Assembly: GCF_014650715.1 (NCBI RefSeq)
Contig: NZ_BMVM01000008.1
Coordinates: 1 to 64,000 of the forward strand
Reading direction: 5' to 3'
Length of the DNA: 64,000 nucleotides
Source of the DNA: Streptomyces bluensis
GTDB lineage: Bacteria; Actinomycetota; Actinomycetes; Streptomycetales; Streptomycetaceae
Part shown: one piece after another, positions 25,921 through 35,556 of the stretch
How the letters are laid out: every line of letters begins with the position of its first letter
Numbering within the stretch: the stretch's first letter is position 1
Made by a program: the position numbers and the translations under genes
The notes under the pieces: model-generated
The model's input: only the letters and a program-made list of their open reading frames with translations
Database searches by the model: none
Told to the model about the DNA's origin: nothing

Positions 25921-27345
25921 CGCCGCCTGCGAGCGGATCGTGCCGAGCCTGCTGTAGAGGCTGCGGCCGGGGCAGTCGGTGGCGAAGCCGTCCCGGTGGC
26001 CGGAGATCACGTTCAGTCGCACCTTCTTGCCCTTTGCGTAGAGATTGCCACCGCCCGACGTGAGATATGTCTTGCCGTTCGCGACTGCCCCGTAGAGCCC
26101 GAGTTTCCAGGCGGTGAGCTTCGCGATCCCCGTGACCGCGGCGCCGGACGGCTTCGTCGTGCCGTAGCTGCCGATGACGGCGACGCCCATGCTGTTCGCG
26201 TTGAACCCGCGGGTGTGGGCGCCCATGACGGCCTTGGCGACACCGCCCGCGCGGCCTTCGTAGATGGTTCCGCACTTGTCGATGAGGAAGTTGTAGCCGA
26301 TGTCGCGCCAGCCGGTGCTCAGCACGTGGTACCGGTAGATGCTGCGGATGACCGAAGCTGCCTGCGAACAGCTGTAGTTGTTGCCCGACGCGGTGTGGTG
26401 CACAAAGGCCACCTTGACGCGTTTGGTGTAGAGGAACTGGCGTTCCCGCAGTTTCTCGTCGGCACCCCACCCGCGGCGTGTGACGATGGTCGGCCGTGGG
26501 GCGACGCGCGCGGCCACGCCGGGCTCCGCGGCGGCCTGCTGCTCGGCGTCCCGCGCGGACAGCGCGGGGATCTCCAGGGCGCCCAGCGGCGCGAGCTCCG
26601 CGTTCACGGCGGACGCGGCGGCCGCCTCGGCGGTCAGCGGTTCGAGGCGCGAGGCGTCCGCGGAGCCCCCGCCGACCGGTGGGGGCTCCGCGCCGACGCC
26701 CGGGTCGACGAGTTCGAGGCGCAGCCCCGAAGGGAGCGTCTGCACTCCGGGGACTCCTGTCCGGTGTTCGATCTCCGCGCGGACCCGTAGCTCGACCCCG
26801 TCCGAGGCGCCGACCCAGAGCGGCGCCGTCGAACCGCGTACGCGCCCGGAGGCGCGCTCGGCGGATTCCGGGTCCGCCGCGTGCTCCTGGTTGTGCGTCT
26901 CGATGTCCTGCCAGCCGGACCAGCGGGCCGTGCCGGTCGCCCGGGTACGGACCTGGACGCGGCCGCGGAGTTCGGTTTCCGGGTCGTCCCAGACGACGCC
27001 GACCATCGAGAACGAGCGCACGCCCCGGCGCGTGACGCCTTGTTCCGGTGCGGCCGGACCGCCCGCACGGTCGCCGCCGAGGGGGACGAGGGGGGCGAGG
27101 GGGATCGACTGGGTGCTGCCGGGCAGAGGCTCGACAGACCGGGGCTCACCGGACGCGGGCTCACCGGACGCGGGCTCACCGGACCGCGGGTTGACCGGCG
27201 CGGCCGAGGCCAGGGTCGCAGCCGAGGCCGGAGACGCGGGCAGGACCAAGGGGAGGGACAGGGCCGCGGCGCAGGTGACGCCGATCGAGGATGCCAGGAA
27301 TCTACGCATACGCATGATCTTGGGCACAGTCATACTTATATGCAT
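25903..27345 (-). CDS. Secreted PGRP-type N-acetylmuramoyl-L-alanine amidase
   Basis: The protein has about 480 residues. A signal peptide (RRFLASSIGVTCAAALSLPLVL, ending near ASAA) is followed by an Ala/Pro-rich region, a beta domain (about 110-235) and a PGRP/amidase_2 domain from about 285 (TIVTRRGWGADEKLRER). Likely Zn ligands are in VKVAFVHHTASGNNYSC, and SGHRDGFATDCPGRSLY closes the fold. It should hydrolyse the amide bond between peptidoglycan glycan and stem peptide outside the cell. Several Met codons near the start (27345, 27333, 27315, 27309) are possible, and none has a clear ribosome-binding site. Pro/Gly repeats of a GEPASGEPAS type lie near residue 60. Confidence 0.88.
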   Translation of the reverse strand: MHISMTVPKIMRMRRFLASSIGVTCAAALSLPLVLPASPASAATLASAAPVNPRSGEPASGEPASGEPRSVEPLPGSTQSIPLAPLVPLGGDRAGGPAAPEQGVTRRGVRSFSMVGVVWDDPETELRGRVQVRTRATGTARWSGWQDIETHNQEHAADPESAERASGRVRGSTAPLWVGASDGVELRVRAEIEHRTGVPGVQTLPSGLRLELVDPGVGAEPPPVGGGSADASRLEPLTAEAAAASAVNAELAPLGALEIPALSARDAEQQAAAEPGVAARVAPRPTIVTRRGWGADEKLRERQFLYTKRVKVAFVHHTASGNNYSCSQAASVIRSIYRYHVLSTGWRDIGYNFLIDKCGTIYEGRAGGVAKAVMGAHTRGFNANSMGVAVIGSYGTTKPSGAAVTGIAKLTAWKLGLYGAVANGKTYLTSGGGNLYAKGKKVRLNVISGHRDGFATDCPGRSLYSRLGTIRSQAARYQSR

Positions 27346-27447
27346 ATCCAGGACTTAACGGATCGTCGGCCGAGTTCCCCCGAACCGGTGGTACGGCCGA
27401 TCGACCACGCGGCCGTTCCCGGCTCGCGCCCCGCGTACGCTTGCCGC

Positions 27448-28203
27448 GTGAACGCCACCGACCGCACCCCTGCCGACCTGCTGCGATCCGCGCTCGCCGC
27501 GGACCCCGCGCGCCCCCTGGTGACTTTCTACGACGACGCCACGGGCGAACGAGTCGAACTGTCCGTGGCCACCTTCGCCAACTGGGTGGCCAAGACCGCG
27601 AACCTGCTCCAGGACGACCTCTCCGCCGAGCCCGGCGACCGGGTCGCGCTCCTGCTGCCCGCGCACTGGCAGACGGCCGTGTGGCTGCTGGCGTGCTCGT
27701 CGGTGGGTGTGGTCGCGGACGTGGCCGGCAGCCCGGCGGCGGCCGACATCGTGGTCAGCGGGCCCGACACGCTGGACGCCGCCCGCGCCTGCTCCGGGGA
27801 GCGCGTGGCGCTGGCACTGCGGCCGCTCGGGGGGCGTTTCCCGCAGCCGCCGCAAGGGTTCGCCGACTACGCCGTCGAGGTCCCCGGCCAGGGTGACCGT
27901 TTCCTGCCGTACGCGCCCGTCGATCCCGAGGAGCCCGCGCTGATCGTGGCCGGGCGGGAGTTCAGCGGTGCGGAGGTCGTGGAGCGGGCCCGGGCGGAGG
28001 CGCCCGCGCTGGGCCTGACCGGGCCCGGGTCACGGTTGCTGTCGGGGTTGCCGTACGACACGTGGGAGGGGCTGGCCGCCGGGTTGTACGCACCCCTCGC
28101 GACGGGTGGGTCCGTGGTGCTGTGCCGGCATCTCGACCGGCTCGGGGAGCTGTCGCTGGCCCAGCGGGTCGAGCGCGAGTGCGTGACGGCGACGGCCCGC
28201 TGA
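27448..28203 (+). CDS. TIGR03089 family protein (AMP-binding-like)
   Basis: The 251-residue protein resembles a shortened N-terminal part of acyl-CoA synthetases: PLVTFYDDATGERVELSVATFANWVAKTANLL, then PGDRVALLLPAHWQTAVWLLACSSVG. It lacks the ATP-binding P-loop-like and hinge motifs of full synthetases and is of unknown function, conserved in actinobacteria. GTG 27448 lies seven bases after a TACGCT -10-like hexamer (27436-27441), so the mRNA may be leaderless. It diverges from the amidase and precedes the LCP cluster. Confidence 0.85.
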   Translation: MNATDRTPADLLRSALAADPARPLVTFYDDATGERVELSVATFANWVAKTANLLQDDLSAEPGDRVALLLPAHWQTAVWLLACSSVGVVADVAGSPAAADIVVSGPDTLDAARACSGERVALALRPLGGRFPQPPQGFADYAVEVPGQGDRFLPYAPVDPEEPALIVAGREFSGAEVVERARAEAPALGLTGPGSRLLSGLPYDTWEGLAAGLYAPLATGGSVVLCRHLDRLGELSLAQRVERECVTATAR

Positions 28204-28319
28204 GGCCCCCGGCACCCCCCGGTCCCCCATTCGGCCCACTCCCGGCCGCCATCCCCGCCCTTCCTGAGGCATCGTCGTGAGAGCACGTCGCTCGTACGAC
28301 ACGAGGGGGTGACCCCGAG

Positions 28320-29570
28320 GTGAGAGGTACCGAGGGCGCCCCGGGCGGCATACGTCGGCGGCGGGAGTGGCTGAAGTGGGGTGCGGTCGGGCTGGCCGTG
28401 CTCACGGTCGGGGCCGTCGGCGTCGGGTGGGCGGCGTACGAGAAGCTGGACGGGAACATCACGCCGGACACCGAGACGGCGAACGAACTCGCCCGGTACG
28501 AGAAGGAGCGCCCCACCGCGCTGGTGCGCGACGCGCAGAACATCCTGCTGATCGGTTCGGACTCACGGTCGGGAGCGGGTAACCACGGGTACGGGCAGGA
28601 CTCCGGCGCCGAGCACTCCGACACCACGATCCTGCTGCACCTCGCGGCCGACCGGCGCAGCGCCACCGCGGTGTCCCTGCCCCGCGACCTGATGGTGAAG
28701 GTGCCCAGTTGCCTGAGGCGGGACGGGACGCGCACCAGGCCCGTGTTCACCGTGTTCAACCAGGCCTACCAGATGGGCGGATCGGCGTGCACGATCCGTA
28801 CGGTCGAGAGGCTGACGGACATCCGTGTCGACCACCACATCGTGGTGGACTTCCGCGGTTTCAAGGAGATGGTCGACGCGCTCGACGGCGTCGAGGTCTG
28901 CATGACGAAACCCATCGACGACGAGGCGGCCAAGCTGCGGCTGCCCGCGGGCAAGGTGCGGCTCGACGGCGAACAGGCCCTCGGTTATGTGCGCGCCCGC
29001 AAATCCCTGGGCGACGGCAGTGACACCGAGCGGATGGACCGCCAGCAGCGGTTCCTCGGCGCACTGGTGAGCAAGGTGCAGAGCAATGGCGTCCTGCTGA
29101 GCCCGGGCAGGCTCTATCCCGTGCTGGACGCGGCCACTTCGGCGCTCACGACGGACCCGGCGCTGGCCAGTTTGCGGGGTTTGTACGACCTCGTGCGAGG
29201 CATGCGCATGATCCCTACGGGAAACGTGCAATTCCTGACCGCTCCCCGCCGGTCGTATCCCTTCGACACCAATCGCGACCAACTCGTGGAGCCCGCGGCA
29301 CAGAAACTCTTTGCGCAGTTGCGCGCGGACGCGCCAGTGACGGTGGTCACAGAGAATACGGAGGATTCCGGCTCAAAAAGCCGCAATGCGGCGCCGGAAG
29401 TCGCGGATCGAAGTGAACGCCGGACCGGAGAGAATCCGTACAGGGAGTCGAACACGCACCCGCATGACTACAGCGAGTCCCCTGGGGACACGGGCGAGGA
29501 GGGCTCCCGTGAGTCCGATCCGGCTCCCACTTTCCGCGGCAGCACGGCCGCCGAGGGCACCTGTAGGTAA
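28320..29570 (+). CDS. LCP (LytR-CpsA-Psr) family protein 1
   Basis: LCP enzymes move lipid-linked glycopolymers onto peptidoglycan outside the membrane. The 416-residue protein has a membrane anchor (about 19-42) and an LCP domain: NILLIGSDSRSG, HSDTTILLHLAADR, VSLPRDLMVKVP, the active-site helix and VDHHIVVDFRGFKEMVDALDGVEVC, then LDGEQALGYVRAR. The C-terminal 70 residues are polar and probably disordered, with no LytR_C domain, unlike the two LCP genes after it. GTG start. Confidence 0.92.
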   Translation: MRGTEGAPGGIRRRREWLKWGAVGLAVLTVGAVGVGWAAYEKLDGNITPDTETANELARYEKERPTALVRDAQNILLIGSDSRSGAGNHGYGQDSGAEHSDTTILLHLAADRRSATAVSLPRDLMVKVPSCLRRDGTRTRPVFTVFNQAYQMGGSACTIRTVERLTDIRVDHHIVVDFRGFKEMVDALDGVEVCMTKPIDDEAAKLRLPAGKVRLDGEQALGYVRARKSLGDGSDTERMDRQQRFLGALVSKVQSNGVLLSPGRLYPVLDAATSALTTDPALASLRGLYDLVRGMRMIPTGNVQFLTAPRRSYPFDTNRDQLVEPAAQKLFAQLRADAPVTVVTENTEDSGSKSRNAAPEVADRSERRTGENPYRESNTHPHDYSESPGDTGEEGSRESDPAPTFRGSTAAEGTCR

Positions 29571-29792
29571 AACGCACGTCAACGCAGGGAACAAATGCAC
29601 TAAGAAATGGGCGGATTGCCCAGTTGTATGGACGTGGAATTTGTCACCGCCGTCGCTTGACGCCTAATCGGGCGGATAGTGTGAGCGATCCGGTGTGCCG
29701 GGCCTTCTTCGGCCGCGCACCACTTGCACGAGACCCGAGCGCCTTTTGAGGGGGAAGGCGCCGCGTGGCCCCATCGGAGGAATCGGACAACC

Positions 29793-31517
29793 GTGGACGC
29801 GCAAGGCCGTGGGCGGGCGGATGACATCGACCCCGCAGACCAGTGGGTGCTCAACCCGAACACCGGTGAATACGAACTGCGACTGACCCCTTCCGCACCG
29901 CAGTCAACGGTGCCGAGGCCCCGGAGGAACGGTGCGGGCGCCACGGGGAAGCGCTCCGCCGGACCCCGTACGGAAACCATGACGGCGGGACCGGCCACCC
30001 GGGAGATGCCGGAGGTCGTGCCGGGGCAGCGCCGTCGGCGTGGCGCGCCGCCCGGGCCGCCGCCGGGACGCCGCCGGCCGAAGCCCAAGGCCAAGGGCAG
30101 GAAGGTTCTCGTCTGGACGGGCGGCGTGCTGGCCTTCGTCCTCGTCGGCGGGAGCGCGGCAGGCTACGCCTATTACCGGCACCTCAACGACAACATCACG
30201 GCGCTCTCCGACGACGGCGCGAGCACCGGCGGCTTCAGCACGGACCGCGCGATCAACATCCTGATCATCGGCACCGACAAGCGCAGCGGCAAGGGCAACG
30301 AGGGATACGGCGACACCGGGAGCGCCGGCCACGCGGACACCACGATCCTGCTGCATGTCTCCAAGGACCGTTCGAACGCGACCGCGATGAGCATCCCGCG
30401 GGACATGGTCGTGGACATCCCGGACTGCCCGACCACGCAGGAGGACGGCAGCACCAAGGACATCCCGGGCACGCCCGGTACCCGCTTCAACGTGAGCCTC
30501 GGCCAGGCCGGGCGCACCCCGAGCTGCACGATGCGGACCGTCACGGAGCTGACCGGGATCAAGCCGGACCACTTCATGGTGGCCGACTTCAACGCGGTGA
30601 AGACGCTGTCCACGGCGGTCGGCGGTGTCGAGGTCTGCCTGAAGAAGGACATCGACGACCCGAAGTCCCACCTGAAGCTGCCCAAGGGCAGGTCCGTCAT
30701 CCAGGGCGAGCAGGCGCTGTCGTTCGTGCGCACCCGGTACACCGTCGGCTTCGGCAGCGACCTCAGCCGGATCGAGCTCCAGCAGCAGTTCCTCAGCTCG
30801 CTGATGCGCAAGCTGAAGTCGAACGACACGCTGACCAGTCCCTCGAAGATGCTGAAGCTGGCCGAGGCCGGCACCAAGGCACTCACCGTCGACTCAAGGA
30901 TCGCGGACATCAGCAAGCTCGCCGCGCTCGGCCAGGAGGTCGGCAAGGTCAACACCAAGAACCTCACCTTCACGACCGTCCCCGTCGTCGACAACACCGA
31001 CGGCGCGACCGTGCTGCCCGCTCCGGAGAAGGCCCAGGCGCTGTTCGACACGATCCGGAACGATGTGTCGCTCTCCGAGGTGAAGAAGCAGGAGAAGGCC
31101 AAGGAGGCCGCCAAGCTCAAGGGCCCGCGGGCGGAGGCCTCCGAGGTCCGGGTGGACATCTACAACGGTGGCGCCCGCGCCGGCAGCGCACAGGAGACCC
31201 TCACCTACCTGCAGAACGACGAGGGCGTCACCAAGTCCAGTCAGCTCGGCAACGCGGACAAGAACCAGGCCAAGACGACCCTCGCGTACGATCCCGACCA
31301 GGCCGACCAGGCACGCAAGCTGGCCGACATACTGGGCCTGCCCGCGTCGGCGCTGAAGCCCGGTGACGGCAACAGCGAGAGCAACGCACAGGGGCTGCCC
31401 GCGATGGTCCTCACCCTCGGCGAGGACTTCAAGGGCGCCGGGAAGTCGGGGAGTTCGTCCGCGGCCGATCTGGACGTGGAGAAGAACACGGCGGACAAGG
31501 AAACGTGCGCCGAGTGA
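29793..31517 (+). CDS. LCP family protein 2 with LytR_C domain
   Basis: The protein has 574 residues, read from GTG 29793 with GGAGG about 12 bases upstream. A long basic cytoplasmic N-terminus (to about 100, Pro/Arg/Lys-rich) leads to a membrane helix (about 110-130) and the LCP domain (INILIIGTDKRSGKGN, HADTTILLHVSKDR, MSIPRDMVVDIPDC, IKPDHFMVADFNAVKTLSTAVGGVEVC, GEQALSFVRTRYTVG). A LytR_C-type beta domain follows (VRVDIYNGGARAGSAQETL ... LGEDF). It should transfer a teichoic-type polymer or arabinogalactan-like glycan to peptidoglycan. Cluster mates are LCP1 and LCP3. Confidence 0.92.
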   Translation: MDAQGRGRADDIDPADQWVLNPNTGEYELRLTPSAPQSTVPRPRRNGAGATGKRSAGPRTETMTAGPATREMPEVVPGQRRRRGAPPGPPPGRRRPKPKAKGRKVLVWTGGVLAFVLVGGSAAGYAYYRHLNDNITALSDDGASTGGFSTDRAINILIIGTDKRSGKGNEGYGDTGSAGHADTTILLHVSKDRSNATAMSIPRDMVVDIPDCPTTQEDGSTKDIPGTPGTRFNVSLGQAGRTPSCTMRTVTELTGIKPDHFMVADFNAVKTLSTAVGGVEVCLKKDIDDPKSHLKLPKGRSVIQGEQALSFVRTRYTVGFGSDLSRIELQQQFLSSLMRKLKSNDTLTSPSKMLKLAEAGTKALTVDSRIADISKLAALGQEVGKVNTKNLTFTTVPVVDNTDGATVLPAPEKAQALFDTIRNDVSLSEVKKQEKAKEAAKLKGPRAEASEVRVDIYNGGARAGSAQETLTYLQNDEGVTKSSQLGNADKNQAKTTLAYDPDQADQARKLADILGLPASALKPGDGNSESNAQGLPAMVLTLGEDFKGAGKSGSSSAADLDVEKNTADKETCAE

Positions 31518-31563
31518 TGACCTGACGGGGTCATTCCGCGTCTCACCATGTGTGAGGTGTGTC

Positions 31564-31614
31564 CGGGCCGGACACGAGAGCGCGTCCCGAGCGGGCGCGC
31601 GCGTGTCCGGCCCG
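31564..31614 (+). terminator. Stem-loop after LCP gene 2
   Basis: A perfect 13-bp stem (31564-31576 with 31602-31614, arm CGGGCCGGACACG) encloses a 25-nt GC-rich loop that can pair further. It begins 47 nt after the LCP2 stop, with about 200 nt between it and LCP3. Confidence 0.6.
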
Positions 31615-31811
31615 GGCGCGTACTCCTGTCCGGGGACGCCGGACGGGCGGGCGCAACGGGGCGTCCGGGGCCGGGCGTACGAACGTGTCATACGGATCGG
31701 TCCTGTGATGTGTTCAACCAGTTGTGAGTACATCCCCGTTGGGCCTTCGAAAGTCCAACAGGGCGCGGGAACGGTCCCGTTCGGCAGGCAGGGTGGGAGG
31801 GCACGGAGTTG

Positions 31812-33476
31812 GTGCGCGGTGGTGTGCGAGAGGATCGTTGCCGGCCAGGGGTACGGGAGGCCGGTGCGGGCGGTGGCGACGGCCCGTACGACGCCGAGAG
31901 CGGCCCGAAGACGGACGACGCCTCGGCATCCGAGCCGCAGGGCGACGAACAGCACGGCGGGGGTGGCCAGGGGCGCGCGAGCGCTCCCGGACGCCCGCGC
32001 CGCAGACGCCGCGTCCTGCGCTGGTCGGCGACCGTCCTGGCGGTGCTGATACTCGGCACCGCGGGCGCCGGTTACCTCTACTACGAGCACCTCAACGGCA
32101 ACATCAAGAAGGACGACCTGAACCTCGGTGACACGGACATCGCCAGGCCGACACCGAACGCGGCCGGTCAGACCCCGCTGAACATCCTGCTCATCGGCTC
32201 GGACGCGCGGGACACCAAGGAGAACCAGAAGCTCGGCGGCGCCAGGGAGACCTTCGGCGGCAAGCCGCTCGCGGACGTCCAGATGCTGCTGCACCTGTCC
32301 GCCGACCGCACCAACATGTCGGTGATCAGCATGCCCCGCGACACGCTGCTCCAGATCCCCAAGTGCACGGACCCCGACGACGGCAAGGTGTACCCGGCGT
32401 CCGCGGGCCCGGTGATGACCAACCAGTCGCTGGGCCGCGGCGGTCCCGGCTGCACGGTCGCGACCTGGCAGGAGCTGACCGGGATCCGCATCGACCACTT
32501 CATGATGGTGGACTTCGCGGGCGTGGTGTCGATGGCCGACGCGATCGGCGGCGTCCCCGTGTGCGTCAAGGACAACATCTACTCCAAGGACAGCCAGGGG
32601 CACGGCTCCGGCCTGAAGCTGGAGAAGGGCACGACGTACATCAAGGGCGAGCAGGCACTGCAATGGCTGCGCACCCGGTACGGCTTCGAGGACGGCAGCG
32701 ACATCGCACGCGCCAAGGCACAGCACCAGTACATGAACGCGATGGTCCGCGAGCTGCGCGAGAACGCCACGATCAGCAACCCGAACAAGCTGCGCAACCT
32801 GGCCGAGAAGGCCACGGACGCCCTGACCGTCGACGCCGGCCTGGGCACCGTGAAGGAGCTGTACGACCTCAGCACCGAGCTGCGCGGCGTCGAGCCCGAG
32901 CGGATCACGATGACGACGATGCCGTACACGTACGTCGGCGCCCGTGTGATCCCGAAGGAGGGCGACGCCGAGCAGCTGTTCCGGCTGGTGCGTGAGGACA
33001 TCGCGCTGGACGGCAAGGACGAGAAGAAGCCGGCCGCGGAGGAAACCTCGTCCGACCCGGCCGCGCCGGAGGACGAGATCGGCGTGCTCGTACAGAACGG
33101 CACGAGGACACAGGCGCTCGCGCCGGCCGCCGGGCGCGCGAGCACGGTGAGCGGACTGCTCGTGGAGAAAGGCTTCACCAGGACCACGGCCGACCAGACC
33201 ACGGCGGTGACCGAGGACGAGACCGTCGTGCGCTATCCGAGCGCGGAGCTGGAGGGCGACGCCCAGGCGGTCGCCAAGGCCCTGGGCATCCCGCTGGGCC
33301 AGGTGGAGAAGTCGACCGACGTCAGCGGGGTCACGCTCGTCGTGGGCGCGGACTGGCGCGAGGGGACGGCGTACCCGGCGAAGAAGGAGGACGACACGAC
33401 GCCCGAGTCCGCCGACGCCCTGAACGGCGCCAACAAGAAGGCGTGCATGGAGGTGAACCCGAACTTCACCTGGTAG
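31812..33476 (+). CDS. LCP family protein 3 with LytR_C domain
   Basis: The protein has 554 residues from GTG 31812 (TTG 31809 is adjacent). A charged N-terminus is followed by a membrane helix (about 72-92) and the LCP domain: NILLIGSDARDTKEN, PLADVQMLLHLSADR, ISMPRDTLLQIPKC, IRIDHFMMVDFAGVVSMADAIGGVPVC, GEQALQWLRTRYGF. A LytR_C-like domain (IGVLVQNGTRTQALAP, then LVVGADWREG) closes the protein. It duplicates LCP2 in layout and probably arose by duplication, yet the sequences have diverged enough for different substrates. Confidence 0.92.
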   Translation: MRGGVREDRCRPGVREAGAGGGDGPYDAESGPKTDDASASEPQGDEQHGGGGQGRASAPGRPRRRRRVLRWSATVLAVLILGTAGAGYLYYEHLNGNIKKDDLNLGDTDIARPTPNAAGQTPLNILLIGSDARDTKENQKLGGARETFGGKPLADVQMLLHLSADRTNMSVISMPRDTLLQIPKCTDPDDGKVYPASAGPVMTNQSLGRGGPGCTVATWQELTGIRIDHFMMVDFAGVVSMADAIGGVPVCVKDNIYSKDSQGHGSGLKLEKGTTYIKGEQALQWLRTRYGFEDGSDIARAKAQHQYMNAMVRELRENATISNPNKLRNLAEKATDALTVDAGLGTVKELYDLSTELRGVEPERITMTTMPYTYVGARVIPKEGDAEQLFRLVREDIALDGKDEKKPAAEETSSDPAAPEDEIGVLVQNGTRTQALAPAAGRASTVSGLLVEKGFTRTTADQTTAVTEDETVVRYPSAELEGDAQAVAKALGIPLGQVEKSTDVSGVTLVVGADWREGTAYPAKKEDDTTPESADALNGANKKACMEVNPNFTW

Positions 33477-33602
33477 CTCCCGCGCCCTGGCGGCTCCCGC
33501 ATGGCGGAGTCTCGCCGTCCGCCCGATGGCGAGGGGTGGCCGGGTGGCGTACCACGGAGGGTGAGGGGCCCGTACGGGGCCCCCGTCCCCCGAGGAGGAG
33601 CC

Positions 33603-33965
33603 ATGCAGCCGACCGGATCGATGACCCCCATGAGCAAGGAGATGCAGGACTGCGTCCAGGCGTGCATGTCCTGCCACGCCACGTGCGAGGAGGCCATGAG
33701 CTCCTGCATGCAGATGGGCGGTCAGGCCCAGATGCAGATCATGCGCACGCTGATGGACTGCTCCGAGATGACCCGCATGTGCGCGGACATGATGATGCGC
33801 CGGTCGCCGCTGTCGGCGGAGATGTGCGCCCTGTGCGCTCGCGCGTGTGACATGTGCGCCGAGGCGTGTATGTCCATGCCGGACGACCCCCACATGATGC
33901 GGTGTGCCGAGGCGTGTCGCCGCTGCGCGGACATGTGCCGCACGATGGCGGCCGCCCGGGCGTGA
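33603..33965 (+). CDS. Cys-rich four-helix copper-binding protein (DUF326-like)
   Basis: The 120-residue protein has 16 cysteines and more than 20 methionines in helical spacing (DCVQACMSCHATC, CALCARACDMCAEAC, CAEACRRCADMC), the pattern of DUF326/YhjQ and Csp-type copper-storage four-helix bundles. These bind many Cu(I) ions by Cys in the bundle core. ATG 33603 has a strong GAGGAGGAGCC just before it. No signal peptide is seen, so it probably sits in the cytosol. It is separated from LCP3 by 126 bp and followed by its own terminator. Other copper genes lie at 48.8-53.3 kb. Confidence 0.88.
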   Translation: MQPTGSMTPMSKEMQDCVQACMSCHATCEEAMSSCMQMGGQAQMQIMRTLMDCSEMTRMCADMMMRRSPLSAEMCALCARACDMCAEACMSMPDDPHMMRCAEACRRCADMCRTMAAARA

Positions 33966-33990
33966 CCCATCTGGTCGAGCCGAGGACGGC

Positions 33991-34018
33991 GAGAGGCCGC
34001 GTATCAGCGCGGCCTCTC
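33991..34018 (+). terminator. Terminator of the copper protein gene
   Basis: A perfect 11-bp stem (33991-34001 and 34008-34018, arm GAGAGGCCGCG) with a TATCAG loop lies 25 nt after the stop. Confidence 0.8.
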
Positions 34019-34020
34019 AC

Positions 34021-34095
34021 TGTTCCGGCGTGACCTGTTCCGGCGTGACCTGTTCCGGCGTGACCTGTTCCGGCGTGACCTGTTCCCGCGTGACG
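34021..34095. repeat. Five 15-bp tandem repeats after LCP gene 4
   Basis: Four identical 15-bp units (TGTTCCGGCGTGACC) begin at 34021, 34036, 34051 and 34066, with a fifth altered unit at 34081. The array ends three bases before the LCP4 stop (34099-34101, minus strand). Confidence 0.93.
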
Positions 34096-34098
34096 CGG

Positions 34099-35379
34099 TC
34101 AGTTCCCCGAGACGGTCACCTTCTCGTCGTTCTTCAGTTCGCTGACCAGCTGCTTGACCTTCGCGGTGTCCCACTGGAGGTTGCCGTTCGGGGAGTTGCC
34201 CGAGAGCGGGATGTTCATGGACGTGCCGTCGCCGCCCGTGACGCCCTTCATGGCCCAGAACATCTGGCCCAGGTCCCACAGGCTCATGTCCTTGTCGACG
34301 ATCAGGGTGTCGAGACCCGCGCTCATCGTCGGGTACAGCTTGAACGGGTTGAGGATCGTGCTCGGCGTCGCCGTCTGGCTGGCCAGGGCGGAGAGGAACT
34401 TCTGCTGGTTCTTCGTGCGGTCCAGGTCGCTGCCGGCGAGGGCGTACCGGGTGCGGACGAAGGCGAGGGACTGCTCACCGTTCAGGGTCTGCTTGCCCGC
34501 CTCGAAGTTGGCACCGGACTTGGTGTCCTTCATGCCGCCCTTGGGAATGTCGATCTCCACGCCGCCGACCGCGTCGACGATGTTCGCGAAGCCCGCGAAG
34601 CCGATCTCCACGTAGTGGTCGATGTGCAGGCCCGTGTTGGCCTCGACGGTACGGACCAGCAGCTCGGGCCCGTCCTCCGCGTACGCCGCGTTCAGTTTCA
34701 CCTGACGGCCGGTGCCCTCGTAGGTCTTGCCGGACTCGGAGCCCTTGTAGCTGGGGATCGTGACGTTCGAGTCGCGGGGCAGCGAGATGAGCGTGGGCCC
34801 GTTGCTGCCGGTGTGCAGGAGCAGCATCGAGTCCGTGCGCTTGCCCTCGGCGGACCCGGTGCGGAGCTTCTTCTTCTGCTCGTCGGACAGGCCGGCGCGG
34901 CTGTCGGAGCCGACGATCAGGTAGTTCGTGCCGTCTCCCGCCTCGGGCCGGTCGATCACCTTGGAGAGGTCGACCTCGCGGTTCAGCTTGGAGTCCGCCC
35001 AGAAGTACGTGCCGACGGACCACGCGACCAGCACGGTCACCAGGGTTATCGCGGTCACCTTGATACGGCGGCGCCAGTTGGGGGCGGGCCGGTCGCCGTG
35101 TCCCCCGTAGCCGCCGCGGCCCCCGGACCCGCCGCCGCGCTGCCCGTAGACCTGACCCGTGTTGTATCCGTCGTCGTACGGCTCGGGCCTGCCGTAACCA
35201 TCGCCGTACCCGTCGTTGTACGACGGCTGCGGCGGTACCGCGCCGTGCGGGGGTGCGCCTGCGGGGCCGCGTCTCACCTGTCGCATCACGCGCGCGCCCT
35301 CGGGCTGTGCGCTCGCACCACCGTGGCCGTAGCCACCGCCACGGTTGCTGTCGGACCATCCCTCGGGCCAGTTATTCAT
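34099..35379 (-). CDS. LCP family protein 4
   Basis: The 426-residue protein starts at ATG 35379 (MNNWPEGWSDSNRGG); the longer frame to 35502 has no support. The N-terminal 100 residues are Gly/Tyr-rich and disordered (YNDGYGDGYGRPEPYDDGY), then come a membrane helix (about 107-128) and the LCP domain (NYLIVGSDSRAGLS, RTDSMLLLHTGSNG, ISLPRDSNVTIP, LHIDHYVEIGFAGFANIVDAVGGVEID, NGEQSLAFVRTRYAL). It lacks LytR_C. The minus-strand pair LCP4-LCP5 faces the plus-strand trio LCP1-3. Confidence 0.9.
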   Translation of the reverse strand: MNNWPEGWSDSNRGGGYGHGGASAQPEGARVMRQVRRGPAGAPPHGAVPPQPSYNDGYGDGYGRPEPYDDGYNTGQVYGQRGGGSGGRGGYGGHGDRPAPNWRRRIKVTAITLVTVLVAWSVGTYFWADSKLNREVDLSKVIDRPEAGDGTNYLIVGSDSRAGLSDEQKKKLRTGSAEGKRTDSMLLLHTGSNGPTLISLPRDSNVTIPSYKGSESGKTYEGTGRQVKLNAAYAEDGPELLVRTVEANTGLHIDHYVEIGFAGFANIVDAVGGVEIDIPKGGMKDTKSGANFEAGKQTLNGEQSLAFVRTRYALAGSDLDRTKNQQKFLSALASQTATPSTILNPFKLYPTMSAGLDTLIVDKDMSLWDLGQMFWAMKGVTGGDGTSMNIPLSGNSPNGNLQWDTAKVKQLVSELKNDEKVTVSGN

Positions 35380-35556
35380 GCGCCCCAGTGTGCAGTGCCC
35401 GGCCATGCCCTTTACAAGGGTCGTCGAAAAACAGAGGCGGGCCTGTTGCGAAGCTAACACATATCGCACAAATGTCAGTGCGGCGTGTGGTCGGGGCATC
35501 ACAGAGCGCCGGAAGGTGCACGTAGGGCCCGTCTTCCCGTCCTCGCCCCCGGCCCG

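Noticed and set aside
31809..33893. 999-codon minus-strand reading across the LCP genes
   Set aside because: It is the antisense shadow of two real LCP genes; the composition is Leu/Val/Gly/Arg-rich and motifs are absent.
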